From Duganella aceris (GTDB taxonomy: Bacteria > Pseudomonadota > Gammaproteobacteria > Burkholderiales > Burkholderiaceae_D), in NCBI RefSeq assembly GCF_011090165.1, contig NZ_JAADJT010000015.1:83896-147895 (forward strand): 64,000 bases of DNA, given 5' to 3'. This document shows, piece by piece, positions 7,558-16,544 of the stretch. Each line of letters opens with the position of its first letter. Within the stretch, counting starts at the first letter, position 1. The translations under genes and the position numbers were made by a program. Under the pieces are notes generated by a model. That model saw only the letters and a list, made by a program, of their open reading frames with translations, did no database searches and had not been told where the DNA came from.

Positions 7558-8676
7558 GTGCAAGCCACGGATACCCACCCCTCGCCGACCGCCGCCACCC
7601 TGGCCGGCTGGTTGCGCCTGCAACTGACCGACGGTATCGGCCTGCTGACCGCGCACAAGCTGCTGGCGCACTTCGGCACGCCGGACGCGGTGTTCGGCGC
7701 CTCGCACGCCGAGTTGCTGGCGCTGGTCAAGCGGCGCCAGGCCGACGCGCTGCTGGGTGCGCCGCCGGCGCGGCTGGCGGCGCTGGCCGAGGCCACGCTG
7801 GCGTGGGCGCAACAGCCGGGCAACCGCCTGCTGACGCTGGACCATCCCGATTATCCCGATTCGCTGCGCAACATCATCACGCCGCCGCTGCTGCTGTATC
7901 TGCAGGGCCGGCCGGAACTGCTGGCGCGCCGCGCGCTGGCGGTGGTGGGTTCGCGCAACGCCAGCGCGCAGGGCGTGCTCAACGCCGGACGGATGGCGCA
8001 GGCGCTGTCGGAGGCCGGCCTGACCATCATCTCCGGCCTGGCGCTGGGCATCGACGCGGCGGCCCATGCGGGCGGCCTGGGCGGCGAAGGCGGCACGGTG
8101 GCGGTGATCGGCACCGGCCCGGACCGCATCTATCCGCGCCGCAACGAGGCGCTGGCGCGCCGCATCGCCGTCGAAGGCTGCATCGTCAGCGAGTACGCGC
8201 TGGGCACGCCGCCGCTGTCGGACAATTTTCCACGCCGCAACCGCGTCATCAGCGGGCTGGCCAGCGGCGTGCTGGTGGTGGAGGCGGCGGCCCAGTCCGG
8301 CTCGCTGATCACGGCGCGGCTGGCGGCGGCGCAGGGACGCGATGTGTACGCGATGCCGGGCTCGGTCCACGCGGCGTTGTCCAAGGGCTGCCATCAGCTG
8401 ATCCGCGAGGGCGCGCGGCTGGTGGAAACCGCCGCCGACGTGCTGGGCGACCTGCGGATGCTGGCCGACGCCGAGGCCGGCCCCCGCCCTGCGCCGGACG
8501 ACAGCTTCGTCGATGTGGTGCTGGAGGCGATCGGCGACGATATCGCCCAGGCCGAGCTGCTGGCGTCGCGGCTGGGGCAGTCCGCCGCCGAGTTGCAGCG
8601 GCAGTTGCTGGCGCTGGAATTGGCCGGGCTGATCGAGCGTTTGCCGGGCGGAATGTTTCAACGGCTGCGCAGGTAG
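7558..8676 (+). CDS. dprA: DNA-processing protein DprA
   Basis: A 372-residue DprA (Smf). It loads RecA onto incoming single-stranded DNA during natural transformation. An N-terminal SAM-like region (WLRLQLTDGIGLLTAHKLLA) is followed by the Rossmann-fold core with VVGSRNAS, ISGLALGIDAAAH, GTGPDRIYPRRN and FPRRNRVISGLA, and a C-terminal winged helix (LASRLGQSAAELQRQLLALELAG). I start it at the GTG at 7558, 8 bp after the LysM gene stop; an upstream in-frame start would overlap that gene extensively. Usual family length. Confidence 0.95.
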   Translation: MQATDTHPSPTAATLAGWLRLQLTDGIGLLTAHKLLAHFGTPDAVFGASHAELLALVKRRQADALLGAPPARLAALAEATLAWAQQPGNRLLTLDHPDYPDSLRNIITPPLLLYLQGRPELLARRALAVVGSRNASAQGVLNAGRMAQALSEAGLTIISGLALGIDAAAHAGGLGGEGGTVAVIGTGPDRIYPRRNEALARRIAVEGCIVSEYALGTPPLSDNFPRRNRVISGLASGVLVVEAAAQSGSLITARLAAAQGRDVYAMPGSVHAALSKGCHQLIREGARLVETAADVLGDLRMLADAEAGPRPAPDDSFVDVVLEAIGDDIAQAELLASRLGQSAAELQRQLLALELAGLIERLPGGMFQRLRR

Positions 8677-8730
8677 CGCGCATGAGCGTGGCACTTGTAC
8701 GCAATCTGTTTTAACTGATAGAGTAGAGCC

Positions 8731-9195
8731 ATGTTCGACATCCTTGTTTATCTCTACGAGACTTATTACCGTCCCGATGCTTGCCCGGAACCGGCCGCAT
8801 TGGCCAAGAAGCTGTCGGCCGTCGGTTTCGACGATGTCGAGATCTCCGAGGCGCTGGTGTGGCTGACCGACCTGACGGCCATGGCGGGCGTCGAACATTC
8901 GCTGACGGCGTCGTCCACCGGCACCCGTTTCTATGTGGACGAGGAGCAGGACGTGCTCGGCTCGGCCGCGATCGGCTTCATCCAGTTCCTGGAATCGGCC
9001 AAGGTATTGTCGCCATTGCAACGCGAAATCGTCGTCGAGCGCGCGCTGGCGCTGGACGAGGCTCCGGTGTCGTTGGGCAAGCTCAAGGTCATCGTGTTGA
9101 TGTTGCTCTGGAGCCAAGGCAAGGAACCGGACGCGCTGATGTTCGACGACCTGTTCGGCTCCGACGAAGACCAGGCGCCCCGCCTGCTCCACTGA
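8731..9195 (+). CDS. smg: Smg/DUF494 family protein
   Basis: A 154-residue Smg homologue beginning MFDILVYLYETYY, the diagnostic N-terminus of the family, with the typical acidic composition and C-terminal REIVVERALALD / KVIVLMLLWSQ block. No biochemical function has been established. It sits between dprA and topB, the usual location in betaproteobacteria, 54 bp after dprA and in the same direction. Confidence 0.93.
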   Translation: MFDILVYLYETYYRPDACPEPAALAKKLSAVGFDDVEISEALVWLTDLTAMAGVEHSLTASSTGTRFYVDEEQDVLGSAAIGFIQFLESAKVLSPLQREIVVERALALDEAPVSLGKLKVIVLMLLWSQGKEPDALMFDDLFGSDEDQAPRLLH

Positions 9196-9380
9196 ATTCA
9201 CGCCCGGCTGCTTCGGTACGCTTGCAGTCCGGCCGGCAACCCGCTTATCATTGGCGCTTTGACAAGTCCTGAAGGCCGGCGACCTTGTCATCCGCAGCGC
9301 AAAAGTGCAGACTGCGTGGCGATCCATGTATGATGCGCATGCTGTCACCCTCCCAAGTGTTAAAAAACGAGATACAAAAT

Positions 9381-12071
9381 ATGACCAAAACCCTCATCAT
9401 CGCCGAGAAGCCATCTGTCGCGAACGACATCGCGAAGACGCTTGGCGGCTTCACCAAGCACGATGAGTACTTTGAATCCGACGAGTACGTGCTGTCCTCC
9501 GCCGTCGGTCACCTGCTGGAAATCGCCGTACCGGAAGAGCACGACGTCAAGCGCGGCAAATGGAGCTTCGCGCACCTGCCGATGATCCCGCCGTACTTCG
9601 CGCTGAACCCGATCGCCAAGACCGAATCGCGGCTCAAGGTACTGAACAAGCTGATCAAGCGTAAAGACGTCACCACCCTGATCAACGCATGTGACGCGGG
9701 CCGCGAAGGGGAACTGATCTTCCGTTTGATCGCGCAGAACGCGAAAGCCAAGCAGCCGGTCAAGCGGCTGTGGCTGCAATCGATGACGCCCGGCGCGATC
9801 CGCGAAGGCTTCACCCATCTGCGCAGCGACGAGGACATGATGCCGCTGGCCGACGCCGCGCGTTGCCGCTCGGAAGCAGACTGGCTGATCGGCATCAACG
9901 GCACCCGCGCCATGACCGCGTTCAACTCGAAAGAGGGCGGCTTCTACCTGACCACCGTGGGCCGGGTGCAGACGCCGACCTTGTCGATCGTGGTCGAGCG
10001 CGAAGAGAAGATCAAGAAATTCGTTTCGCGCGACTTCTGGGAAGTACGCGCCGAGTTCGTCTGCGCGGCCGGCATCTACGAAGGCCGCTGGCTCGACACC
10101 AAGTTCAAGAAGGACGAGAACGATCCGGAGAAGCGCGCCGAGCGCCTGTGGAGCAAGGCCGCCGCCGACACCATCGCCATGGCTTGCCGCGGCAAGCAGG
10201 GCGTGGTCACCGAGGAAGCCAAGCCGACCACGTCGATGGCGCCGGCGCTGTTCGACCTGACCAGCCTGCAGCGCGAGGCCAACTCGCGCTTCGGCTTCTC
10301 GGCCAAGAACACGCTGGGCCTGGCGCAGGCGCTGTACGAAAAGCACAAGGTGCTGACCTACCCGCGTACCGATTCGCGCCACCTGCCGGAGGATTACATC
10401 CCGACCGTGCTGCAGGCGCTGGAGACGGTCAAGGAAAACCCGAACTACCACCAGTTCGCCAAGACCATCCTGGACAAGAAGTGGGTCAAGCCGAACAAGC
10501 GCATCTTCGACAACACCAAGATCTCGGATCACTTCGCGATCATCCCGACCACGATCGCGCCGAAGAACCTGTCCGAGCCGGAACAGAAGCTGTACGACCT
10601 GGTGACGCGCCGCTTCATGGCGGTGTTCTTCCCGCCGGCCGAGTTCCAGGTCACCACCCGCTACACCGAAGTGTCCGGCCATCAGTTCAAGACTGAAGGC
10701 AAGGTCATGACCAATCCGGGCTGGCTGGCGATCTACGGCAAGGAAGCCTCGACCGACGACGACAAGGACGGCAACGCCAACGGCAACCTGGTGCCGGTCG
10801 CCAAGGGCGAGAAGGTGCTGGCCGATACCATCAACGCCAACGGCCTGGTCACCAAGCCGCCTGCGCGCTACACCGAGGCGACGTTGCTGTCGGCCATGGA
10901 AGGCGCCGGCAAGCTGGTCGAGGACGACGAACTGCGCGATGCGATGGCCGGCAAGGGCCTGGGCACGCCGGCGACGCGCGCCGCCACCATCGAGGGTCTG
11001 CTGACCGAGCGCTACCTGCTGCGCGAAGGCCGCGAACTGATGCCGACCGCGAAAGCGTTCCAGCTGATGACGCTGCTGCGCGGCCTGGGTGTCAACGAGC
11101 TGACCGCGCCGGAGTTGACCGGCGAGTGGGAATACAAGCTGTCGCAGATGGAGAAGGGCAAGATCTCGCGCGATGAATTCATGCGCGAAATCGCCCAGAT
11201 GACCCAGGTCATCGTCAAGCGCGCCAAGGAATACAACAACGATACGATCCCGGGCGACTACCACACGCTGCAGACCCCGTGCCCGAACTGCGGCAGCGTG
11301 GTCAAGGAAAACTATCGCCGCTTCGCCTGCACCAAGTGCGAATTCTCGATGAGCAAGACGCCGGGCAGCCGGCAGTTCGAGATCGAGGAAGTCGAGCAAC
11401 TGTTGAAGGACCGGACCATCGGCCCGCTGCAGGGTTTCCGCTCGAAGATGGGACGTCCGTTCGCGGCCATCCTGCGCATCGTGCGCGACGAAGAAATCAA
11501 GAACTTCAAGCTGGAGTTCGACTTCGGCCAGAACGACGATTCGGAAGATGCGGAACCGGTCGATTTCACCGGCCAGACGGCGCTGGGGCCTTGCCCCAAG
11601 TGCGCCGGCGGCGTGTACGAAATGGGCCTGGCCTATGTTTGCGAAAACAGCGTCGCCAAGCCGAAGACGTGCGATTTCCGCAGCGGCCGCATCATCCTGC
11701 AGCAGGAGATCCTGCCTGAGCAGATGGCCAAGCTGCTCAACGACGGCAAGACCGATCTGCTGCCGGGCTTTGTTTCGCAGCGCACCCGTCGTCCGTTCAA
11801 GGCCTTCCTGACCAAGGGCAAGGACGGCAAGATCAGCTTCGAGTTCGAGGAACGCAAGGCCAAAGCACCCGCCAAGGGCAAGGCCGGCGCGGTAGCGGAC
11901 GAAGGCGCCGACGGCGCGGCGGAAGCGGGCGCGGCGGAAAAGCCGGGCGCGAAGAAAGCCCCGGTCAAGAAAGCCGCCGCAGCGAAAGCCGCGCCGGTGA
12001 AGAAAGCCGCGGTCAAGAAGGCGGCGGTGAAGAAAGCGGCGCCTAAAAAGGCCGCCGCCACAGCGGAGTAA
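9381..12071 (+). CDS. topB: DNA topoisomerase III
   Basis: An 896-residue type IA topoisomerase, relaxing and decatenating DNA through a 5'-phosphotyrosine intermediate. A Toprim domain opens the protein (LIIAEKPSVANDIA; later DAGREGELIFRL), and the catalytic Tyr is about residue 327 in LTYPRTDSR. C-terminal zinc-ribbon-like segments follow: CPNCGS...CTKC near residue 635, then CPKC...C near residue 735. The last 60 or so residues are a Lys/Ala/Pro tail with repeated VKKAA units, resembling histone H1-like DNA-binding tails. The ATG at 9381 is set by the family N-terminus. An intrinsic terminator follows. Confidence 0.95.
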   Translation: MTKTLIIAEKPSVANDIAKTLGGFTKHDEYFESDEYVLSSAVGHLLEIAVPEEHDVKRGKWSFAHLPMIPPYFALNPIAKTESRLKVLNKLIKRKDVTTLINACDAGREGELIFRLIAQNAKAKQPVKRLWLQSMTPGAIREGFTHLRSDEDMMPLADAARCRSEADWLIGINGTRAMTAFNSKEGGFYLTTVGRVQTPTLSIVVEREEKIKKFVSRDFWEVRAEFVCAAGIYEGRWLDTKFKKDENDPEKRAERLWSKAAADTIAMACRGKQGVVTEEAKPTTSMAPALFDLTSLQREANSRFGFSAKNTLGLAQALYEKHKVLTYPRTDSRHLPEDYIPTVLQALETVKENPNYHQFAKTILDKKWVKPNKRIFDNTKISDHFAIIPTTIAPKNLSEPEQKLYDLVTRRFMAVFFPPAEFQVTTRYTEVSGHQFKTEGKVMTNPGWLAIYGKEASTDDDKDGNANGNLVPVAKGEKVLADTINANGLVTKPPARYTEATLLSAMEGAGKLVEDDELRDAMAGKGLGTPATRAATIEGLLTERYLLREGRELMPTAKAFQLMTLLRGLGVNELTAPELTGEWEYKLSQMEKGKISRDEFMREIAQMTQVIVKRAKEYNNDTIPGDYHTLQTPCPNCGSVVKENYRRFACTKCEFSMSKTPGSRQFEIEEVEQLLKDRTIGPLQGFRSKMGRPFAAILRIVRDEEIKNFKLEFDFGQNDDSEDAEPVDFTGQTALGPCPKCAGGVYEMGLAYVCENSVAKPKTCDFRSGRIILQQEILPEQMAKLLNDGKTDLLPGFVSQRTRRPFKAFLTKGKDGKISFEFEERKAKAPAKGKAGAVADEGADGAAEAGAAEKPGAKKAPVKKAAAAKAAPVKKAAVKKAAVKKAAPKKAAATAE

Positions 12072-12090
12072 ATTTCTCCGCCGCAGACAA

Positions 12091-12117
12091 CGGGACACGC
12101 GAGTGTCCCGTTTTTTT
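12091..12117 (+). terminator. Intrinsic terminator after topB
   Basis: Perfect 8-bp stem CGGGACAC / GTGTCCCG with a GCGA tetraloop, followed directly by seven T residues. It lies 20 bp after the topB stop and just before the macrodomain gene. Confidence 0.93.
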
Positions 12118-12136
12118 ATGTGCTAAATTATCAGCC

Positions 12137-12625
12137 ATGGATGCGATTCAGGCTGATATCACCAAGCTCGCGGTGGACGCCATCGTCAACGCCGCGAATT
12201 CGTCGTTGCTCGGCGGCGGCGGCGTCGACGGTGCGATTCATCGCGCCGCCGGGCCGGAGCTGTTGCAGGCGTGCCGTCTGCTCGGCGGCTGCAAGACCGG
12301 CGACGCCAAGATCACCAAGGGATATCGTCTGCCGGCGCGGCATGTGATCCATACCGTCGGTCCGGTCTGGAATGGCGGCGAGGCCGGCGAGCCGGCGTTG
12401 CTGGCCTCCTGCTACCGCCGCTCGCTGGAGTTGGCCGCCGCCAACGGCCTGCGCAGCATCGCCTTCCCCAGCATCAGCACCGGCATCTATGGCTATCCGA
12501 TCGCACTGGCGGCGGCGATCGCGGTCGCCACCGTGCGCGACACGGCGCTCATCGCCGAGGTGACCTTCTGTTGTTTCTCGCCGGCGGACTTGCAGGTCTA
12601 CCAAGCCGCACTCAAGCATGCCTAG
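12137..12625 (+). CDS. Macrodomain protein, probable O-acetyl-ADP-ribose deacetylase (YmdB-like)
   Basis: A 162-residue stand-alone macrodomain. It shows the ADP-ribose-binding NAANSSLLGGGGVDGAIHRAAG-type segment (NAANSSLLGGGG, then VDGAIHRAAG), the HTVGPVW strand and the STGIYGYP loop that cradles the distal ribose. YmdB-type enzymes hydrolyse O-acetyl-ADP-ribose and some protein ADP-ribose esters; which activity applies here cannot be read. Its first codon lies only 20 bp after the topB terminator, so it needs its own promoter within or near that structure, or read-through. The 3' end overlaps the convergent gene by 4 bp. Confidence 0.9.
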   Translation: MDAIQADITKLAVDAIVNAANSSLLGGGGVDGAIHRAAGPELLQACRLLGGCKTGDAKITKGYRLPARHVIHTVGPVWNGGEAGEPALLASCYRRSLELAAANGLRSIAFPSISTGIYGYPIALAAAIAVATVRDTALIAEVTFCCFSPADLQVYQAALKHA

Positions 12626-13203
12626 CCGCTGACGCGCCAGAATTTTCCGGGCGCCATCGGCAATTCGAATGTTTCGCCGGAGCGCAATGGCAGGTCCAAC
12701 GTGACAATGCAGCCTTCCTTTGCGCCGATGCTGGAGGCGATCGCGGTCCATTGCTGGTCGCGGCGGTAGACGGTGAATTCATTGCCGCAAGCCCAGGCCA
12801 TCCATTGATCGCTGATGAGCAGGAAGGCAACAGCGTCGCCGTCCGCTTGCTGCAGCCGCACGCCGTCCATGGCGCCACTCGGTTCGCGATACCAGTCTTC
12901 CTCGTAGCTGTGGTCGAGGCCGGTTTCGTGCAGGTGGTCGGCGTCGTCGAAGCGCATCCAGCCGGCGTCGAGCTCGTCGCCGAGGGCGGGGTAGGCGATG
13001 GCGGGGCGCCATTCGCAACGGTCGCCGTCGACCACGGTCTCGCCGGCGAAGGCGGTGATGCCGACGCGGCCGAGCGGGATGCGCAGGTCGATGTGGTAAC
13101 GCGACGATTGCAACCACCACACTTGCGTGGTCAGGTCGCTGCTGCCGTTGCTGCGCCGGATGGCGCTGCGGCGCCACAGGCCTTCGTATGCTTTCGGGAC
13201 CAT
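12622..13203 (-). CDS. Conserved protein of unknown function (HRI1-like beta-barrel?)
   Basis: A 193-residue cytoplasmic protein without signal peptide or membrane segment. It opens YEGLWRRSAI, then TQVWWLQSSRYHIDLRIP, and contains alternating hydrophobic strands and many Trp and Tyr residues, which suggests an all-beta lipocalin or barrel fold. The opening resembles proteins annotated as HRI1-like, but I cannot confirm this. It follows the secreted-protein gene at 13205 by 1 bp and may belong to the same operon as the oxidoreductase at 13873. No function is assigned. Confidence 0.7.
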   Translation of the reverse strand: MVPKAYEGLWRRSAIRRSNGSSDLTTQVWWLQSSRYHIDLRIPLGRVGITAFAGETVVDGDRCEWRPAIAYPALGDELDAGWMRFDDADHLHETGLDHSYEEDWYREPSGAMDGVRLQQADGDAVAFLLISDQWMAWACGNEFTVYRRDQQWTAIASSIGAKEGCIVTLDLPLRSGETFELPMAPGKFWRVSG

Positions 13204-13204
13204 G

Positions 13205-13876
13205 TCACTTCAAATCGTCGGTGTAAAAGTAGACCGTACCACGGATGGCGTCCGGCCGCGCCCGCAGGGCCTGCGCCAGCTCCGCCGCGCCCGGCTGGCG
13301 CAGGCCCTGCGCGCCGATGCTGATCGGGTCCGTCGCCGCACCCGGCGCGGCGCGGTAGGCGACGATGTGGTCGTAGTCCGGCCGGCTGTCGATCCGCTTG
13401 ACCAGATAGCGCTGGGCGCCGCCGCCGATCTGCACATAGCTGGCGCTGGTGCCCGCGCGCAGCTCCGGCGACAGCTTGTGGAACATCAGCACCTTGTCGA
13501 CTACGATGGTGGACGAGGCGTACTGCGTCTTGCCGCCTTGCTCGAAATGACCCAGCACCAGGTCGGCCTGGAAACGCTTCAACGGCGTAGCCGATCGCGG
13601 CGCCAGCCGCGACAGTTCGAATTTCTCAGGCGCGATGGTCCACAACATGGTGTTGCCCTCGAGCCGCCGGCGCAGCGCCGCGTCGGTGGCCGGATCGGCG
13701 ACGTGCACCTGCAACACCACCTGGTAATCATGCGGCGCATGGAACATCGGCAAATGCGATGCATACAGGCCGTCCTTGCCGCCGAACAGCGCCATGCCGT
13801 GTTCGCCCCAGGTGACGTCGGCCGCGCCCGCGTGCGACGCGGCGGCGGCGGCCAGCGCGCAGATCAGCGCCCTCAT
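13205..13876 (-). CDS. Secreted protein of unknown function
   Basis: A 223-residue protein with a clear signal peptide: MRALICALAAAAASHAGAAD, cleavage likely after the AGA. The mature part is beta-rich (YQVVLQVHV, MLWTIAPEKFEL, RGTVYFYTDD) and has no motif I know. The ATG at 13876 overlaps the stop of the upstream oxidoreductase gene in an ATGA junction, which also supports this start over the longer frame to 13996. Coupling with a cytoplasmic dehydrogenase and the unknown gene at 12622 makes a three-gene minus-strand operon likely. Confidence 0.75.
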   Translation of the reverse strand: MRALICALAAAAASHAGAADVTWGEHGMALFGGKDGLYASHLPMFHAPHDYQVVLQVHVADPATDAALRRRLEGNTMLWTIAPEKFELSRLAPRSATPLKRFQADLVLGHFEQGGKTQYASSTIVVDKVLMFHKLSPELRAGTSASYVQIGGGAQRYLVKRIDSRPDYDHIVAYRAAPGAATDPISIGAQGLRQPGAAELAQALRARPDAIRGTVYFYTDDLK

Positions 13877-14898
13877 GCCTTCACCAGCAGCTTGCCGCGA
13901 TGCTCGCCGGTGAACAGCGAGTTCAACGCCGACGGCAGTTGCGCGAAGCCGTCGATCACGGTTTCCTCGAACACGATCTCGCCCGCCCGCACCCACGGCG
14001 CGACGATGCGGACCAATTCGTCCATGCGATGCAGGTAGTCGCGCGCCAGCATGCCCTGGATGGTGGCGCGCTGGTACAGCAGGTGATGCAACAGGCGCGG
14101 GCCCAGCTCCGGCGTCTCCAGCCCACCGCTGTACTGGCTGATCTGGCCGCAGATGACGATGCGCGCGCGGCGGTTAATCAGCGGAATCACCGCATCGGTG
14201 ACCATGCCGCCGACATTGTCGAAGTAGACGTCGACGCCGCCGGTCAGGCGCTTGATCTCGGCGCCGAGCGCATCGGCGTCGGCAAAGGCCTTGTAGTCGA
14301 TGGCCCAGTCGGCGCCCAGCGTGTCGCGCAGCCAGTCGCACTTGGCCGGGCCGCCGGCGATGCCGAGCACGCGCGCGCCGTGGCGCTTGGCGAACTGCAC
14401 CACCAGCGATCCGACCGCGCCGGCCGCGCCGGACACCACCACCACTTCGCCGGCGTGCGGCTTGCCGGATTCGGTCAGGCCGAACCAGGCGGTGCGGCCC
14501 GGCATGCCAAGCACGCCCAGCGCGGTGGTGACCGGCGCCAGCGTTGGATCGATGCGCTTCAGGCCGCTTGTATGGACGCGGGCGTGGGTTTGCCAGCCGG
14601 TGTAGCTCTGCACCCAGTCGCCGATGGCGAAGCCGGCCGCGTTGGAGGCCAGCACCTGCGCCACCACCGCGCCCTGCTGCACCGTGTTGAGCGGATGGGC
14701 TTCGGCGTCGTAGGTCGGCTTGCTCGACTGGCCGATGCGCATGTACGGATCGACGCTGAACCAGCGGGAAGCGATCAGCACCTCGGCGTCACCCAGCGTG
14801 GTGTCAAGTTGTTGTGCGAGCAGCTCGTAGTGCCCGGCGGTGATCTGGCCCGACGGCTGGCGGCGGTAGATCCATTGTTGTTGGGTGATGGTCGTCAT
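13873..14898 (-). CDS. Zinc-independent MDR family NADP-dependent oxidoreductase
   Basis: A 341-residue medium-chain dehydrogenase/reductase of the leukotriene B4 dehydrogenase or 2-alkenal reductase type. Features: FSVDPYMR near residue 50, TALGVLGMPGRTAWFGL, the nucleotide-binding VVVSGAAGAVGSLVVQFAK, and DVYFDNVGG. Catalytic zinc ligands are absent, as in this subfamily. Expected role is NADPH-dependent reduction of alkenals or quinones. The ATG at 14898 gives the family N-terminus. It is divergent from a LysR regulator at 14973 and coupled to the secreted protein gene downstream. Confidence 0.9.
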   Translation of the reverse strand: MTTITQQQWIYRRQPSGQITAGHYELLAQQLDTTLGDAEVLIASRWFSVDPYMRIGQSSKPTYDAEAHPLNTVQQGAVVAQVLASNAAGFAIGDWVQSYTGWQTHARVHTSGLKRIDPTLAPVTTALGVLGMPGRTAWFGLTESGKPHAGEVVVVSGAAGAVGSLVVQFAKRHGARVLGIAGGPAKCDWLRDTLGADWAIDYKAFADADALGAEIKRLTGGVDVYFDNVGGMVTDAVIPLINRRARIVICGQISQYSGGLETPELGPRLLHHLLYQRATIQGMLARDYLHRMDELVRIVAPWVRAGEIVFEETVIDGFAQLPSALNSLFTGEHRGKLLVKA

Positions 14899-14972
14899 AA
14901 GGTCGATGGTAAGATGTTCGGCGTATCCGGTAAAGCAACTTAAATTCACTTTTCGTATCCCATCAGGACATC

Positions 14973-15902
14973 ATGAATCTCAGCGACCTGCGTATCTTCA
15001 TCAGCGCCGCGCGCCGGCCCTCGCTGGGCGCGGCCGCGCTGGAAATGCATCTGACGCCGTCGGCGGTGTCGAAGGCGGTGCGGCGGCTGGAGGACAGCCT
15101 GGGCAAGCCGCTGTTCGACCGCAGCGGCAAGCAACTGGTGCTGAACGACAGCGGCCGCCTGCTGCTGTCGCGCGCGCGGGATTTGCTGGCGCTGGCCGAC
15201 CAGGCCAGGGTCGACCTGATGGGCGAGCACGCCGCCATCGACAGCCGCATCGGCGGTCCGGCGATCCTGTTGTGGCGGCATGGCCAAATGCTGTCGCAGG
15301 CGCTGAGCGGCTACCCGGACGGCAGCCTGCGGATGCAGGCGATGTTCGAGGACGAGGCGCTGGCGGCGCTGGCGCGCGGCGACATCAACGCCGCCATCGT
15401 CACCAACGACGTCATCGAGGGACGCGGCGAGCACTGGTCCGACGAATGGACCGCGACGCCGCTGGGCAGCGTCACCCTGCACCTGATGGCGGGCGCGCGT
15501 CACCCCCTGGTCGCGTCGCTGGCGCCGGCGCCGCTGCTTCGCGCCAGCACCAGCGAGGTGCTGGCGCACGACTTCGCCTGCCCGTCGCGCTCGATGTTCT
15601 GCGGCGTGCAGCGCGGTCCGCGTTCCGACGGCTGGCGCGACGACCAGCTGCCGCGCAAGATCCGCTACTGGACCGACGATCTGCAATTGCTGCTGACCCT
15701 GGTCAAGTCCGGCGCCGCGCTGGCCTACCTGCCGGACTTCGCGCTGGCCGACGCCGGGCTGCGCCGTATCCACGTCAGCGATTGCGCCTTCGAATGCGTG
15801 GAGCGGGTGACGCTGGTGTGGAACCACGTGCGCGCCGGCGCCTGGCAGCGCGAACTGGCGGCCGCGCTGGAGCGCGATACGCGCTTGCTTATGTCAGCGT
15901 AA
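14973..15902 (+). CDS. LysR family transcriptional regulator
   Basis: A 309-residue LysR-type regulator: N-terminal HTH with LRIFISAARRPSLGAAALEM and LTPSAVSKAVRRLEDSLGKPLFDR, and a C-terminal effector-binding domain. It is transcribed away from the MDR oxidoreductase with 74 bp between the two starts. In this family that arrangement usually means control of the neighbour and of itself. No T-N11-A operator could be assigned with confidence. Confidence 0.9.
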   Translation: MNLSDLRIFISAARRPSLGAAALEMHLTPSAVSKAVRRLEDSLGKPLFDRSGKQLVLNDSGRLLLSRARDLLALADQARVDLMGEHAAIDSRIGGPAILLWRHGQMLSQALSGYPDGSLRMQAMFEDEALAALARGDINAAIVTNDVIEGRGEHWSDEWTATPLGSVTLHLMAGARHPLVASLAPAPLLRASTSEVLAHDFACPSRSMFCGVQRGPRSDGWRDDQLPRKIRYWTDDLQLLLTLVKSGAALAYLPDFALADAGLRRIHVSDCAFECVERVTLVWNHVRAGAWQRELAAALERDTRLLMSA

Positions 15903-15922
15903 GCAACTATATTGAAGACATC

Positions 15923-16405
15923 ATGACCGTCACCCTCAACACCGTCTCCTCCAGCCCGGCTTACCAGCCGTACGTGCCCAAGGTCTCCTCGGCGGCGGCG
16001 GGATCGCTGTCGTCCGAGGCGGTGAACCTGTCGGCGCAGTCGGCGGTCGTGGCGTCGCTGGGCGGCTCGGGCGGGACTTCGGTCTACACGCCGTCGGGTT
16101 TGCTTGACGCCCTGACCCAGGCCGGCACGTCGGCGGAGCCGGTCGCTGTGCCCGAAGAAGGCAGCAATGTCGACACCTCCGGCACCGCCCGGCTGGCGGC
16201 GGACCAGGCCATCGTCTCGACGCTGGCGGGCAGCGCCGTCGAGTCCGGTATCTACACGGGCGCCGGCACCGCGCAGGGCGCGTTGTCCGAGCAGGCCGCC
16301 GCCAATTGGGCGGACCTGCTCAAAACGAATCCCAACCTGGCGAGCACGGTCATCGAAAATTCGTTCAACGCCGGGCTGGTCGGATCGTTGCAAGTCACGG
16401 CCTAG
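15923..16405 (+). CDS. Small Ser/Ala/Thr-rich protein of unknown function
   Basis: A 160-residue protein beginning MTVTLNTVSSSPAYQPYVP. It is dominated by Ser, Ala, Thr and Gly, has no Cys, no signal peptide and no membrane segment, and resembles in composition the linker or passenger parts of secreted or flagellar-associated proteins. The C-terminal portion (ANWADLLKTNPNLASTVIEN) is more ordered. It lies 20 bp after the LysR stop and 139 bp before a chemoreceptor gene. Coding is supported by an ATG start and by composition, but the function is unknown. Confidence 0.6.
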   Translation: MTVTLNTVSSSPAYQPYVPKVSSAAAGSLSSEAVNLSAQSAVVASLGGSGGTSVYTPSGLLDALTQAGTSAEPVAVPEEGSNVDTSGTARLAADQAIVSTLAGSAVESGIYTGAGTAQGALSEQAAANWADLLKTNPNLASTVIENSFNAGLVGSLQVTA

Positions 16406-16544
16406 TCACACGTCAGCAGTAAATTACTTGCTGTGATAAACTGATGATTCTTTAGGGTAACTTTATTTCTCCTACCCGAATCGCTGTTTCAATATCGGCA
16501 ACACTTCTTTACTTCCAATATTGCCCTCACCGGCAATCTCGATC

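Noticed and set aside
9360..12098. A 912-codon open frame antisense to topB
   Set aside because: No recognisable motif, biased Arg/Gly/Leu/Asp composition, and full overlap with the certain topB gene.
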